A stretch of DNA of 64,000 nt from Bacillota bacterium (GCA_017459895.1 JAFUCA010000006.1:124001-188000); one strand, 5' to 3'; positions 1 to 9,081 are shown, numbered from the stretch's first letter. The notes: generated by a model from the letters alone, not told the origin. Numbers and translations: made by a program.

Positions 1-992
1 AATTCTGTGAAGAAAAAACAGGTCCACGGTCATATATGATCATGGGAGCACGCGGATCCGGAAAAACAGTTTTAATGCATCACATGGCAAACAGATTTGA
101 AACGTTTGATGATTGGGTCGTTGTAAGAATGAATCCAAATGTCAATATGCTGGACTCATGTATGAGAAAACTGTACGGGCATAAGAAAGCATCCCCCATT
201 ATCAAAGCAGCGAAGATCAATCTGAATCTGTTTAGTCTGACACTGGAAATGCCGACACCTCAGGTGGCAGATGTGGAGGAAGCCATAGCAGAGATCCTAA
301 AAGAACTGAAAAAGAATGAGATGAGGCTTCTGATCGTCATAGATGAAGCAACAAACACACCATCCATGAAGGCATTTGTAAGCGCATATCAGAATCTGAT
401 CGGACAGAAATTGCCTGCATATATGCTGATGACAGGCCTTTATGAGAAGATCAACTCTTTGAGGGAAGAAGATAATCTGACCTTCTTGTACCGCATGCCG
501 AGAATCTATCTCGAACCGCTCAACATCGGAGAAATCGAAATGAATTACAAAGAAGTGTTTGATCTTAAAGATAGCGAGGCAGGCAGGATGGCGGCGATCA
601 CAAAGGGGTATTCCTACGCGTTCCAGCTTTTGGGAGATCTGACTTGGGAGAATGACGGTGACTATACAGCTGTTCTTGAGGAGTATCGTGCGCAGCTCTA
701 TGAGGTAGTCTACAGCAAACTCTGGCGCGAGACAACCCCGGTAGATCGGGATGTTCTATATTGCATCGCATCTTCGGAAGATGGGAAAGTGAAAACAATA
801 AGAGAGATGCTTGGAAGAGAATCAAATGAATTTTCTCCATATAGTGATAGACTGAAGAAAAAAGGCGTTGCGGACGGTAATCGAAGGGGGTATCTGGAGC
901 TGGCCCTTCCCTTCTTTAAAGGATATGTCCTGGATCATTATAATGGTTATTATCGCACAAGACCAGTGGAGGACCTTCCGGAGGGATTATAA
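1..992 (+). CDS. AAA ATPase, 5' end outside the window
   Basis: The reading frame is already open at the left edge (from base 3), so the true start lies upstream and the in-frame ATG at 36 is probably internal. Visible residues begin just before a Walker A motif (GARGSGKT) and include a Walker B-like LLIVIDEA stretch, followed by a helical C-terminal region. It resembles the full-length ATPase at 20644-21747, which has about 50 residues before its Walker A motif, so only a short N-terminal piece is likely missing. These are ORC/archaeal-type P-loop ATPases of unclear cellular role; no partner gene is visible here. The stop (TAA 990-992) is followed 95 bp later by a good terminator. Confidence 0.8.
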   Translation, partial: FCEEKTGPRSYMIMGARGSGKTVLMHHMANRFETFDDWVVVRMNPNVNMLDSCMRKLYGHKKASPIIKAAKINLNLFSLTLEMPTPQVADVEEAIAEILKELKKNEMRLLIVIDEATNTPSMKAFVSAYQNLIGQKLPAYMLMTGLYEKINSLREEDNLTFLYRMPRIYLEPLNIGEIEMNYKEVFDLKDSEAGRMAAITKGYSYAFQLLGDLTWENDGDYTAVLEEYRAQLYEVVYSKLWRETTPVDRDVLYCIASSEDGKVKTIREMLGRESNEFSPYSDRLKKKGVADGNRRGYLELALPFFKGYVLDHYNGYYRTRPVEDLPEGL

Positions 993-1087
993 TGCTCAAC
1001 CACCACATCTTGTACCAACCATCCCTGCACACCCCCGGCAGCAAAAAAGTAAAAAAAAAGTATCATTTCAATCCTACTCATACAAAG

Positions 1088-1129
1088 GCTGTGAAACCCG
1101 TTGAAAAACCAACGGTTTCGCAGCTTTTT
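1088..1129 (+). terminator. Rho-independent terminator after the ATPase
   Basis: GCTG-T-GAAACC-CGTTG pairs with CAACGGTTTC-G-CAGC across a short A-rich loop (one bulged C), followed by TTTTT. It sits about 95 bp after the ATPase stop. Confidence 0.8.
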
Positions 1130-1166
1130 CGCTTCGAAAGACATACGAAACCACTCTGTTTAAGAT

Positions 1167-1196
1167 TTGACAACCTAAGTACAAGAATTGTATTAT
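1167..1196 (+). promoter_or_regulatory. Sigma-A promoter for the surface protein at 1297
   Basis: TTGACA (1167-1172), 18-bp spacer, TATTAT (1191-1196). The 993-1296 gap otherwise holds only the terminator at 1088-1129; an AGGAG ribosome-binding site lies just before the ATG at 1297. Confidence 0.7.
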
Positions 1197-1296
1197 AACC
1201 TATGTATGTATGCGCTGTAACGAAAACGTTTGCGCGCACACAAAACCGTAATCAAATCAATTATCAATCGCATATACGAAGCATTAGGAGCCCGAC

Positions 1297-2573
1297 ATGA
1301 GGAACAACAAATCTGCCAATAGAATGGTCGCCGTTACACTGGCACTGATGATGGCCGTAACTCCGTTTTTCAGCACCCACGCGATGGAGACGACGGCGCC
1401 GCCGCCGGATGTGACGGCAGCGCAGGAAACGGATCAGACGCAGAGCACCGGGGATAAGGTGACACCTTCGAAGCCCGAGGTCCAGACGGACGCAGAGAAG
1501 GCCGAGACGAAACCGTCACCATTGAGGGCAAAGGCAACTTCCAGGGAAAGACCAGCTGTAGTTATATAATCACACCCGCCGATATCGCGCAGGCCAGTAT
1601 CGCAGCGATGGATCCCGTGAGGAACACCGGTGAGGAGCTTACACCGAAGCCGGAGCTGATCTTCAACGGCACGACGCTGAAGGAAGGAACTGATTACGAG
1701 ATCACCGGCTACGAGAACAACGTTGAGATCGGAACCGCAGCCGTCCGCATCCAGGGCAAAGGCAATTTCACAGGAACGACCAGCGGAAGCTTCGAGATCA
1801 TCGAGAACGACGGAGGATACTCTGAACTTCCGGCAGCAGAACAGAAGACAGTGAACAGTATCGCAAGCAAGCTGGGCATGGATGTTCCGGAAGCAATGGA
1901 CGTCTATAACTACGCTAAGGAAGCCGGTGTCCCGACGGATACGCTGTCGATCACAGATGAAACGATCCTGAAGGGGAACACAGACACAGACGTGAAGGGA
2001 TCTCACTTCAGCCCGCTGACCGCGAAGGCATCGAAGACCGCGAAAAAGACCATCACCCTGAAATGGACGAAGAACGCCAGGGCCGACGGCTACAAGATCT
2101 ACGGCAGCCTCTGCGGAAAAACGAAGAAGTGCAAGCTGCTGAAGACGATCAAGACGAACGGAACCACCAGTTTCACCCAGAAGAAGCTCAAGAAAGGCAA
2201 GTACTACAAATACGTCGTTGTCGCATATAAGAATATCGCCGGCAAGCAGATCACGGTAGCTGCCAGCCCGACCATCCACGCGGCAACCCTGGGCGGCAAG
2301 GCGGGCAACGACAAGAAGGTGACCACAAAGGCAAAGAAGAACAAAGTCACGGTGAAGGTCGGCAAGACCTTTAAGCTTAGCGCAAAGGCTGTCCCGGCCA
2401 AGGCAAAGAACAAGGTCAAAAAGCACAGAGCAGTGTCCTATGACTCAGCCAACAAGGCGATCGCGACAGTCAGTGCGAAGGGCGTGGTCAAGGGAGTAAA
2501 GAAAGGCACCTGCTACGTCTATGCCTACGCGCAGAACGGCGTCTTTGCGAAGATCAAAGTTACCGTTAAATGA
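1297..2573 (+). pseudogene. Secreted Ig-like/fibronectin-like surface protein broken by a frameshift
   Basis: The first frame (1297-1569) has a signal peptide (MRNNKSANRMVAVTLALMMA... ending near THA) and a Thr/Pro/Glu-rich linker, then drifts into a short nonsense tail. From about 1512 the +2 frame encodes TVTIEGKGNFQGKT, which matches the later module VRIQGKGNFTGTT in the frame 1608-2573. Reading therefore changes frame near 1505-1511. Downstream modules are a GNF-type beta repeat (about 1510-1800), a fibronectin-like lysine-rich domain (about 2020-2280) and a Big2-like domain to the end. No sortase motif is seen. Either a true pseudogene, phase variation or an assembly error. The last 8 bp overlap the convergent GIY-YIG gene. 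Confidence 0.7.
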
Positions 2574-2883
2574 GATCCGAGGTTTCGGACAGAAACGCAT
2601 CCAGACAATTGGAATCCGACGAAATCAGCGCCCGCTTATCCGCGGGCGCCATTTTCTTGATGGCAGCTTCCCGCTTCAGGGCGGCGCTTCGGTCGGAGAT
2701 GAGTTCCAGATAGACCGGGGTGACCGGCAGGCGGCTGCGGGTATACTTGCCGCCCTTTCCCGACTGATGGGATGCCAGCCTTTGCATGAAGTCGTTGGTC
2801 CAGCCGGTATAGAGGGAGCCGCCGGCGCAGCGGAGCATGTATACGGCGGGCTGTCCTTTGAGTGTTGCGATGTCCGTTTTCAT
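2566..2883 (-). CDS. GIY-YIG domain protein, UPF0213/YhbQ type
   Basis: A 105-residue single-domain GIY-YIG protein. VYMLRC and LYTGWTND supply the two-part GIY-YIG signature, followed by the conserved GGKYTRSR segment and [12 protein letters not shown], where the family glutamate sits. Length agrees with the YhbQ/UPF0213 family, thought to act on damaged or branched DNA, though the cellular role is not firmly known. It runs convergent to the preceding surface protein, overlapping its 3' end by 8 bp. The coding strand contains ATGCAAAGGCTGG, one copy of the window-wide 11-mer. Confidence 0.85.
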   Translation of the reverse strand: MKTDIATLKGQPAVYMLRCAGGSLYTGWTNDFMQRLASHQSGKGGKYTRSRLPVTPVYLELISDRSAALKREAAIKKMAPADKRALISSDSNCLDAFLSETSDLI

Positions 2884-2983
2884 GAGAAAAATTATATCAC
2901 ACCCCGGGAAACTATGTTAGAATATTTGTGTATGGGCAAAAGCGGTGCGGGCCGCAGGAAATAGAATAATAAAGGAGAAATGT

Positions 2984-4783
2984 ATGAACAGAAACATTAC
3001 CGACACCATCGTCTATATCGGTGCCAACGATCACGACATCGACCTGTTCGAGGGTCAGTACATCGTTCCGAACGGCATGGCCTACAACTCGTATGCGATC
3101 ATCGATAATAAGATCGCGATCATGGATACCATCGATCAGAGAAAGACCGATGAGTGGCTGCAGAACATCGAGCTGGCGCTGCGGGGCGTGAGCCCGGATT
3201 ACCTGGTGGTGCAGCACATGGAACCGGACCACTCCGCGTCGATCCAGGCCTTCATGGAGAAATATCCCCAGGCCACCGTGGTCGGCAACCGCAAGACTTT
3301 CAAGATGATCGCTCAGTACTTCCCGGACATCAAGATCGGCAAGTCCGTCGAAGTGGCTAACGGCGACGTGCTGGATCTGGGCAAGCATAAGCTGAACTTT
3401 GTGTTCGCGCCCATGGTTCACTGGCCGGAGGTCATGATGACCTACGAGCCCACGGAGAAGATCCTGTTCTCCGCGGACGGATTCGGCAAGTTCGGCGCGC
3501 TGGACGTGGACGAAGACTGGGCCTGCGAGGCGAGAAGATATTACTTCGGCATCGTCGGCAAATACGGCGCACAGGTGCAGGCGGTTCTGAAGAAGGCCGC
3601 GGCCCTGGAGATCGAGAAGATCCTGCCGCTGCACGGACCGGTGCTGGAGGAGGATCTGGGATACTACATCAACCTGTATGACATCTGGTCCAGCTATCTG
3701 GCGGAGACCGACGGCATCTTCATCGCCTACACCTCCGTCTACGGACACACAAAGGCTGCCGCGGAAATGCTGGCGGCAGAGCTGGAAGCCCGGGGTGTGC
3801 CGAACGTGGAGATCACTGACCTGGCCAGAGAGGACTGGGCGGAGGCAGTGGAGGACGCGTTCCGCTACGACAAGCTGGTCCTGGCGACCACCACATACAA
3901 TGCAGAGATCTTCCCCTTCATGCGTCAGTTCATCGATCACCTGACGGAGCGGAACTTCCAGAAGAGAACCGTGGCCTTCATCGAAAACGGCACCTGGGCA
4001 CCCACGGCGGCCAAGGTGATGAAGGGTATGTTCGAGGGAAGCAAGGACATTGCCTTTGCGGAGAACAACGTGACGATCCTGTCCGCGCTGAACGAAGAGA
4101 GCACCGCGCAGCTGATGGCGCTGGCGGACGAGCTGGCGGCCGATTACATCAAGCCGGAGACCGACGAAGAGGAGAAGAAGATCGATCCGACCGCGCTGTT
4201 CAAGATCGGCTACGGTATGTACGTCATCACATCCAACGACGGCAAAAAGGACAACGGCATGATCGGCAACACGGTGGCGCAGGTCTCCAACGACCCGTCC
4301 CGCCTGATCGTCGGCATCAATAAAGCCAACTACTCCTGCGATATCATTTCGGGGAGCGGTGAGATGAACGTCTGCACCCTGAACGAGCAGGCGCCCTTCC
4401 AGGTGTTCGAGCAGTTCGGGTTCCAGTCCGGACGGAATGTGAATAAGTTCGCGGACTTCGATCACTTCGACCGCAGCGGCAACGGCCTGCCGTACCTGAA
4501 CAAGTACGCCAACGGCTATATGTCACTGAAAGTGTTCGATACCGTCGACACCGGCAGTCACATCATGTTCTTCTGCGATATCGTGGAGAGCGCCGTGCTG
4601 AACAACGTTCCGAGCATGTCCTACGATTACTACCGGAGCAACGTCAAGCCCCGTCCGGCGGAGGAGGTCAAAGGCTGGGTATGCGATGTCTGCGGATACG
4701 TCTACGAAGGCGAGAACCTTCCGGAAGACTTCATCTGTCCGCTGTGCAAGCACGGAGCGAGCGACTTCACGAAGATGGGATGA
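2984..4783 (+). CDS. Flavodiiron protein fused to flavin reductase-like and rubredoxin domains
   Basis: 599 residues. Start chosen at ATG 2984 because AAAGGAG lies 6 bp upstream; an in-frame ATG at 2945 lacks a site. An N-terminal metallo-beta-lactamase-like diiron domain carries H78-x-E80-x-D82-H83, H146, D165 and H217, the family's complete ligand set. A flavodoxin domain follows (FMN loop near 248-258), then a flavin reductase-like domain (about 405-555) and a C-terminal rubredoxin with C567/C570 and C585/C588. Flavodiiron proteins reduce O2 or NO to water or N2O in the cytoplasm; the built-in rubredoxin and flavin domains would pass electrons within one chain. In Moorella the flavin reductase-rubredoxin part (Hrb) is a separate protein, so this is a fusion of partners. 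Confidence 0.92.
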   Translation: MNRNITDTIVYIGANDHDIDLFEGQYIVPNGMAYNSYAIIDNKIAIMDTIDQRKTDEWLQNIELALRGVSPDYLVVQHMEPDHSASIQAFMEKYPQATVVGNRKTFKMIAQYFPDIKIGKSVEVANGDVLDLGKHKLNFVFAPMVHWPEVMMTYEPTEKILFSADGFGKFGALDVDEDWACEARRYYFGIVGKYGAQVQAVLKKAAALEIEKILPLHGPVLEEDLGYYINLYDIWSSYLAETDGIFIAYTSVYGHTKAAAEMLAAELEARGVPNVEITDLAREDWAEAVEDAFRYDKLVLATTTYNAEIFPFMRQFIDHLTERNFQKRTVAFIENGTWAPTAAKVMKGMFEGSKDIAFAENNVTILSALNEESTAQLMALADELAADYIKPETDEEEKKIDPTALFKIGYGMYVITSNDGKKDNGMIGNTVAQVSNDPSRLIVGINKANYSCDIISGSGEMNVCTLNEQAPFQVFEQFGFQSGRNVNKFADFDHFDRSGNGLPYLNKYANGYMSLKVFDTVDTGSHIMFFCDIVESAVLNNVPSMSYDYYRSNVKPRPAEEVKGWVCDVCGYVYEGENLPEDFICPLCKHGASDFTKMG

Positions 4784-4795
4784 GAGTCCTAGGCC

Positions 4796-5293
4796 CTACA
4801 TCCTTCGCGCCAGCTCGCACAGGAGCAGGCCGGCGAGGATGATGGCGATGACGCCCAGCTTGCCGGTGAGGGTCCCCAGCGGGATCAGAAACCGGCCCAG
4901 CACCGGGATGTGCAGAGCCACGCGGCCGTAAACATTGTAATAAGAAACCGGGGAGAGGTCAGCCTTTGCGTTGGCGTCTCCCTTTGTTATGAGCTCGCCG
5001 TTTTCGGGATCATTGGAGATGACCCGGTGGGTGATGGGCACATCGCTGGTTCCGTCGCTGAAGACAATCACATCATCCGCAGTGATAGACGCAGGATCGA
5101 CAGCCTTTGCATAGATGAGAGAACCGACGGGAATCGAAGGCTCCATGCTGCCGGTCAGAACGCAGTAGCCGGAGTAGCCCGCCAGGCGCGGCACGGTCAG
5201 AATGAGGCACAAGACGATGGCGCCGGCGATGATCGCGGTGCCGATGATATTGAGAATGACCCCCAGGGGGGAACGCTGTTTCGCTTTTGCCAT
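4796..5293 (-). CDS. Signal peptidase I, SipW/ER type (S26B)
   Basis: 165 residues: an N-terminal membrane helix (about 11-34), the catalytic-serine motif TGSMEPSI (S49), the second motif with histidine in place of lysine (PITHR, H89), and a C-terminal membrane helix. The Ser/His arrangement is that of SipW and eukaryotic or archaeal signal peptidases; such enzymes process secreted proteins at the outer face of the membrane. The gene has a clean AGGAGG site and is convergent with the flavodiiron gene (12-bp gap). The many secreted proteins in this window are plausible substrates, but SipW enzymes are often selective. Confidence 0.88.
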   Translation of the reverse strand: MAKAKQRSPLGVILNIIGTAIIAGAIVLCLILTVPRLAGYSGYCVLTGSMEPSIPVGSLIYAKAVDPASITADDVIVFSDGTSDVPITHRVISNDPENGELITKGDANAKADLSPVSYYNVYGRVALHIPVLGRFLIPLGTLTGKLGVIAIILAGLLLCELARRM

Positions 5294-5331
5294 AGCCGCC
5301 TCCTGAGAGCATTATATCACACCGGAGCGCA

Positions 5332-5359
5332 TTGACAATTGTCAGAATAGTGATAAAAT
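5332..5359 (+). promoter_or_regulatory. Promoter for the NhaC-family gene
   Basis: TTGACA (5332-5337), 16-bp spacer, TAAAAT (5354-5359). The -35 region overlaps the palindrome GACAATTGTC (5334-5343), which also occurs near the -10 box of the surface gene at 34403. Confidence 0.6.
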
Positions 5360-5415
5360 TATTGTGTCATCATTTCAAAACGTTATTGTCGTTGATACGA
5401 CGAAAGGAGGTAACT

Positions 5416-6933
5416 ATGTCTCTGAAGGAGCAAAACGAAATCATTGCCAATGAGATCGCGACGTTCAACGCGAGGAAATCGCTGGCAGTGGCTGCAATCA
5501 TCATTATTGCTGCATTTATTCTGAATTTCTTCCTTCCGGAGGACCCGGCGGACTTCGGCGTGCTGTGTACGATCCCGGCGTTGCTGATGATCATCTACAT
5601 CTTCGTGACGAAGCGGATCATCGAGGCCCTGACCATCGGCGCGGTCGTCGGCTTCATCATGTGTTCCAGCCCGGGTGAAAACGTCATGTGGGCATTCAGT
5701 GAATCTCTGCTGAACACCATGATGTCCGAGGACATCGCCTGGCTGATCATCGTCTGCGGACTGATGGGCGGCATCATTTCCCTGATCGAGCGGTCCGGCG
5801 GCGCGTACGCCTTCGGCCAGTGGGCAGCGAAACGGGCGAAATCCGAGAAGGCGGCGCTGATCTGGACCTGGATTCTGGGCTGCATTATCTTCATCGATGA
5901 CTACCTGAACTCCATGACCGTCGGCTCCTGCATGGCATCCCTGACGGATAAGCACAAAACCCCCCGTGAGATGCTGGCTTATGTCTGCGACTCCACGGCG
6001 GCTCCCCTGTGCGTTCTGATCCCCATCACCACCTGGGCGGTCTTCTGCGGCCGGATCCTGACGGCGAACGGCTGGCAGGAGGATGGTGCCAGCGAGATCG
6101 GAATGTTCGTCAAGACCATTCCCTTTAATCTGTACGCATGGATCGCGGCGCTGATCGTGCCGCTGGTCATCATCGGTATCGTGCCGAAGATCGGTCCCAT
6201 GAAGAAGGCCTACCAGCGTGTGGCGGAGGGCGGCCCCCTGGCTCCTCCGGGATCCGAGAAGATCACCATCCTTGAAAGCGACAAGGAAGGCGGGAAAATG
6301 AACATTCCGGAAAATCCGCATATGTTCAACTTCTTCGTTCCCATCATCGTCCTGGTCGTCGCGACCATCATCTTCGATACGGATATGGAGATGGGCGTTC
6401 TGGCAACTCTGCTGGTGATGTTCGTCATGTACATGGCGCAGAACATCATGCCGGCCTCGGAGTTCTGGGATATCATCATCAAGGGCATCCAGAACATGAT
6501 CCTGCCGCTGATGCTGATGGTCATGGCTTTTGTCTTCGCGGACATGAACGAGACCATCGGATTCACCAAGTGGTGCATCGAGAGCGCGACCTCTGTGATG
6601 ACACCGGCCACCGCGCCGATGATCATCTTCCTGGTCCTGGCCTGCACCGAGTTCATCACCGGCACCAACTGGGGTATGTACGTTATCGCTCTGCCGATCA
6701 TCATTCCGCTGGCAATGAACATCGGCGTCTCCATGCCGCTGGCGGTCGGAGCATGCATCTCCGCCGGCGTCTTCGGATCCCACATCTGCTTCTACTCCGA
6801 TGCGACGGTCCTGACCTCCGCAGCCTGCGGATGCGACAACTTCCGTCACGCGTTCACCCAGATGCCTTATGGTATCATGGCAGCCATCCTGAGCTTCATC
6901 GGATACGCGATCATGGGATTCGTGATGGCATAG
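5416..6933 (+). CDS. NhaC-family Na+/H+ antiporter-like membrane transporter
   Basis: 505 residues with about 11-12 hydrophobic segments spread over its length. Start taken at ATG 5416, preceded by AAAGGAGGT at ideal spacing; the open frame extends upstream to the promoter but without a site. The conserved region near residues 155-175 (FIDDYLNSMTVGS) and the late TGTNWGMY/GSHICFYSD segments are typical of the NhaC/IT superfamily of exchangers, which swap Na+ or an organic ion for protons. Several members are amino-acid or lactate/malate exchangers, so the substrate is not certain. Monocistronic, followed by two hairpins. Confidence 0.8.
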   Translation: MSLKEQNEIIANEIATFNARKSLAVAAIIIIAAFILNFFLPEDPADFGVLCTIPALLMIIYIFVTKRIIEALTIGAVVGFIMCSSPGENVMWAFSESLLNTMMSEDIAWLIIVCGLMGGIISLIERSGGAYAFGQWAAKRAKSEKAALIWTWILGCIIFIDDYLNSMTVGSCMASLTDKHKTPREMLAYVCDSTAAPLCVLIPITTWAVFCGRILTANGWQEDGASEIGMFVKTIPFNLYAWIAALIVPLVIIGIVPKIGPMKKAYQRVAEGGPLAPPGSEKITILESDKEGGKMNIPENPHMFNFFVPIIVLVVATIIFDTDMEMGVLATLLVMFVMYMAQNIMPASEFWDIIIKGIQNMILPLMLMVMAFVFADMNETIGFTKWCIESATSVMTPATAPMIIFLVLACTEFITGTNWGMYVIALPIIIPLAMNIGVSMPLAVGACISAGVFGSHICFYSDATVLTSAACGCDNFRHAFTQMPYGIMAAILSFIGYAIMGFVMA

Positions 6934-6958
6934 CTCCTCCAAAGGCTGGAGCAGTTTT
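6933..6958 (+). terminator. Weak terminator hairpin whose loop is the 11-mer word
   Basis: GCTCC (6933-6937) pairs with GGAGC (6948-6952), then TTTT. The loop contains CCAAAGGCTGG, a one-mismatch copy of the dispersed word. Confidence 0.45.
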
Positions 6959-6977
6959 CAGTTGAATTAAATGCACG

Positions 6978-7018
6978 GGCCGCTGCGCGCTTCGGATCGA
7001 AGGCGCAGCGGCCTTTGT
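6978..7018 (+). terminator. Strong rho-independent terminator of the NhaC gene
   Basis: An 11-bp perfect stem GGCCGCTGCGC / GCGCAGCGGCC (6978-6988 with 7003-7013) closed by a 14-nt loop and followed by TTTGTT. Confidence 0.85.
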
Positions 7019-7059
7019 TGTGGACTGCCCTGCTCTGCCTGCATGACTCAAATGGCCGC

Positions 7060-7469
7060 TTTCCGCGAAAACCTTTCGAAGTTCGGAAGGCTTCGCAGAA
7101 AAGCAGCTTTGGCCTGACGGCACGAAGGGCCGTTTTCCGCGAAGGAGGCAATGATTGCGGGTCAGCTCGCGGAAATGACGCGGATCAGGAGAGCCGCAGC
7201 GTGTCATTTCTGCGAAACCCATCTCAGATCCGGTGTTCTTCGCAGAAACAATTCCCCCTCTGAGTGACTTGACGTGCCAGTTTCCGCGAAGAATCCTGGA
7301 ATACTCAAGGCCTTCGCAGAAAAGCGTCTATGAGCTTCGACTCCGCCGGATAGTTTTCTGCGAAGAGTGCGCACGATTCAGCACAGTTCGCGGAAAAGGT
7401 GCGGATCGGGCCGCTCGCGGAATTTCATTTCCGCGAGCGGAACTGTAAAAACATGTGATTTCGCAGAAA
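7060..7469. repeat. Array of six paired inverted 10-mers (TTTCYGCGAA), period 73-74 bp
   Basis: Fills the 550-bp gap between NhaC and nfo. Forward arms TTTCYGCGAA start at 7060, 7134, 7207, 7281, 7355 and 7428; reverse arms TTCGCRGAAA start at 7092, 7166, 7239, 7313, 7387 and 7460. Each pair is offset by exactly 32 bp and pairs recur every 73-74 bp. The 22-bp inner and 31-32-bp outer spacers share no obvious sequence. One extra reverse arm at 7414 makes a 12-bp-stem palindrome with the arm at 7428. A weak nfo promoter (-10 TACAAT, 7503-7508) follows. Confidence 0.85.
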
Positions 7470-7567
7470 ACGCTTTCTGTATCACAAACAGGCGATCGAT
7501 GTTACAATAATGACGGCGCATCCATCACAGGATCGCCAGACACACAAGGCACAGAGAGGAAAGAAAC

Positions 7568-8401
7568 ATGCTTACGATCGGCTGTCATTTATCATCGGCG
7601 GAGGGATTCCTTCACATGGGAGAGGAGGCGCTGTCCATCGGCGCCAATACCTTCGCGTTCTTTACCCGCAATCCCAGGGGCGGCAGGGCGAAGGCGATCG
7701 ATCCCGTGGACGCGCAGGCGCTGCGCTCTCTTCTGGAGGAGAATCACTTCGGCCGACTGGTGGCCCATGCGCCCTACACCCTGAATCCCTGCTCCGGCAA
7801 AGCGAACGTCAGAGAATTCGCCAGCCTTTGCATGAGAGAAGATATGGAGCGGATGGAGCATCTGCCGGGAAACTATTACAACTTCCACCCGGGCAGCCAC
7901 GTGGGGCAGGGCACGGAGCGCGGCATCGAGATGATCACGCAGCTGCTCAATGACATTATCACCCCGGAGCAGTCCACGATCATTCTTCTGGAGACCATGG
8001 CGGGCAAGGGCAGTGAGATCGGCGGCCGCTTCGAGGAACTGAAGGCCATCATCGACGGGGTGCGGCATGCGCAAAAGCTGGGGATCTGCATGGATACCTG
8101 CCACGTCAGCGACGGCGGCTACGATATCATCTCTGATCTGGACGGGGTGCTGGAGGAGTTCGACGAGGTCATCGGGCTGGAGAAGCTGCACGCTCTGCAC
8201 ATCAACGACAGCAAGAACCCGCCGGGATCCCGCAAGGACCGCCACGCGAAAATCGGGGAGGGGACGATCGGAACGGATGCCATCGCAGCCTTCATCAATC
8301 ACCCCAAATTAAAAGGGCTTCCATGCATTCTGGAAACCCCCAATGAACTGGATGGCTACGCCCGGGAAATCCGGCGGTTGCGGGATCTCTGCCAGGGATA
8401 A
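7568..8401 (+). CDS. nfo: Endonuclease IV (AP endonuclease)
   Basis: 277 residues, the usual length of Nfo. Family landmarks are all present: GCHLS near the N terminus, FFTRNPR, HAPYTLNPC, NFHPGSH, ILLETMAGKG, CMDTCHV, ALHINDSK, DRHAKIGEG and the C-terminal ILETPNE. These supply the three-zinc site that cleaves DNA 5' of abasic sites in base-excision repair. Start at ATG 7568 with AGAGGAAAG upstream. It stands alone, convergent with the TSCPD gene. A copy of the 11-mer word (7821-7831) is read here as ASLC. Confidence 0.95.
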   Translation: MLTIGCHLSSAEGFLHMGEEALSIGANTFAFFTRNPRGGRAKAIDPVDAQALRSLLEENHFGRLVAHAPYTLNPCSGKANVREFASLCMREDMERMEHLPGNYYNFHPGSHVGQGTERGIEMITQLLNDIITPEQSTIILLETMAGKGSEIGGRFEELKAIIDGVRHAQKLGICMDTCHVSDGGYDIISDLDGVLEEFDEVIGLEKLHALHINDSKNPPGSRKDRHAKIGEGTIGTDAIAAFINHPKLKGLPCILETPNELDGYAREIRRLRDLCQG

Positions 8402-8472
8402 TCGAGAGCAGAATGGAAATCGCCAATAGGCGATATACGGGCCAGACCAGCTGTTTCCTGAAGTTTCGCCGG

Positions 8473-8727
8473 CTACGCGTTATCCCGGGCATGCTTGACG
8501 GCCTGGGCCAGCTGATCCGCGCAGGACGTCGGCTTGCGGCCGCAGGTATTGCCGATGAGAAGATCGTGAATCTCGTCGACGCTTTTGCCTTCGATCAGCT
8601 TGCCGATGGCCTTCAGGTTGCCGTTGCAGCCGCCGGTGAACTGGACGTTGTGGACGGAATTCCCTTCCAGATCGAAATCGATCAGGGACGGGCAGATGCC
8701 GCTGGTTCTGTACTGATAATGTTTCAT
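8473..8727 (-). CDS. TSCPD domain protein (TIGR03905 type)
   Basis: 84 residues. The start at 8727 is supported by GGGAG nine bases upstream; the longer open frame to 8859 runs into the repeat array and has no site. The fold is the small TSCPD module also found at the C terminus of class II ribonucleotide reductases; here TSCADQL gives the namesake motif, and C and G residues of GGCNGNL and NTCGRKPTSC could bind metal. Function of the stand-alone family is unknown. Its promoter must lie within or next to the array at 8777-9044. Confidence 0.8.
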   Translation of the reverse strand: MKHYQYRTSGICPSLIDFDLEGNSVHNVQFTGGCNGNLKAIGKLIEGKSVDEIHDLLIGNTCGRKPTSCADQLAQAVKHARDNA

Positions 8728-8776
8728 TTCAAAACTCCCTTCTTGAATCGGTAGTGTCAGGTGTTCACTTCGCAAA

Positions 8777-9044
8777 TTGTCACGAAACTTCACATTTTGA
8801 CTCTTCCCATGACAATCTGTTTTTCTTTTTGTCACGCAGTACGCCGTTTTTGAAGTCACTGTGACAAATTCTTATGATAAAACAGAATGGACATATCGCA
8901 ATTGTCACGCAACTCAACATTTTGACTCTTCCCATGACAATCTGTTCTTCATTTTGTCACGCAGATTCACCTTTTGGTTCGTTCTGTGACAATCCATTTT
9001 CTGTTTTGTCACGACATGGCCTGTTTCTGCCTGTACCTTGACAA
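8777..9044. repeat. Array of five TTGTCA/TGACAA pairs at exact 33-bp offset
   Basis: TTGTCA(CG) starts at 8777, 8829, 8902, 8954 and 9006; the paired TGACAA starts at 8810, 8862, 8935, 8987 and 9039, always 33 bp later. Four of the five units are joined by 13-bp T-rich linkers; the second and third by 34 bp. The inner spacers of units 1 and 3 are nearly identical, the rest differ. The array occupies the gap between the serpin 3' end and the TSCPD 5' end. Confidence 0.85.
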
Positions 9045-9081
9045 ATCCTGCTTTCACACGTCACTTGACGCTACCCCTGAA

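Noticed and set aside
31-40. CATATATGAT at the window start, like the operator core at 26257
   Set aside because: It lies inside the coding frame of the first ATPase and has no second copy or promoter around it.
2912-4465. Long open frames opposite the flavodiiron gene, and similar ones opposite NhaC, ABC exporter, gadB and the esterase
   Set aside because: They are shadows caused by high GC and codon bias in well-identified genes; no family similarity and no ribosome-binding sites.
7060-7469. CRISPR array
   Set aside because: Repeats are only 10 bp and alternate in direction, and no cas gene is near.
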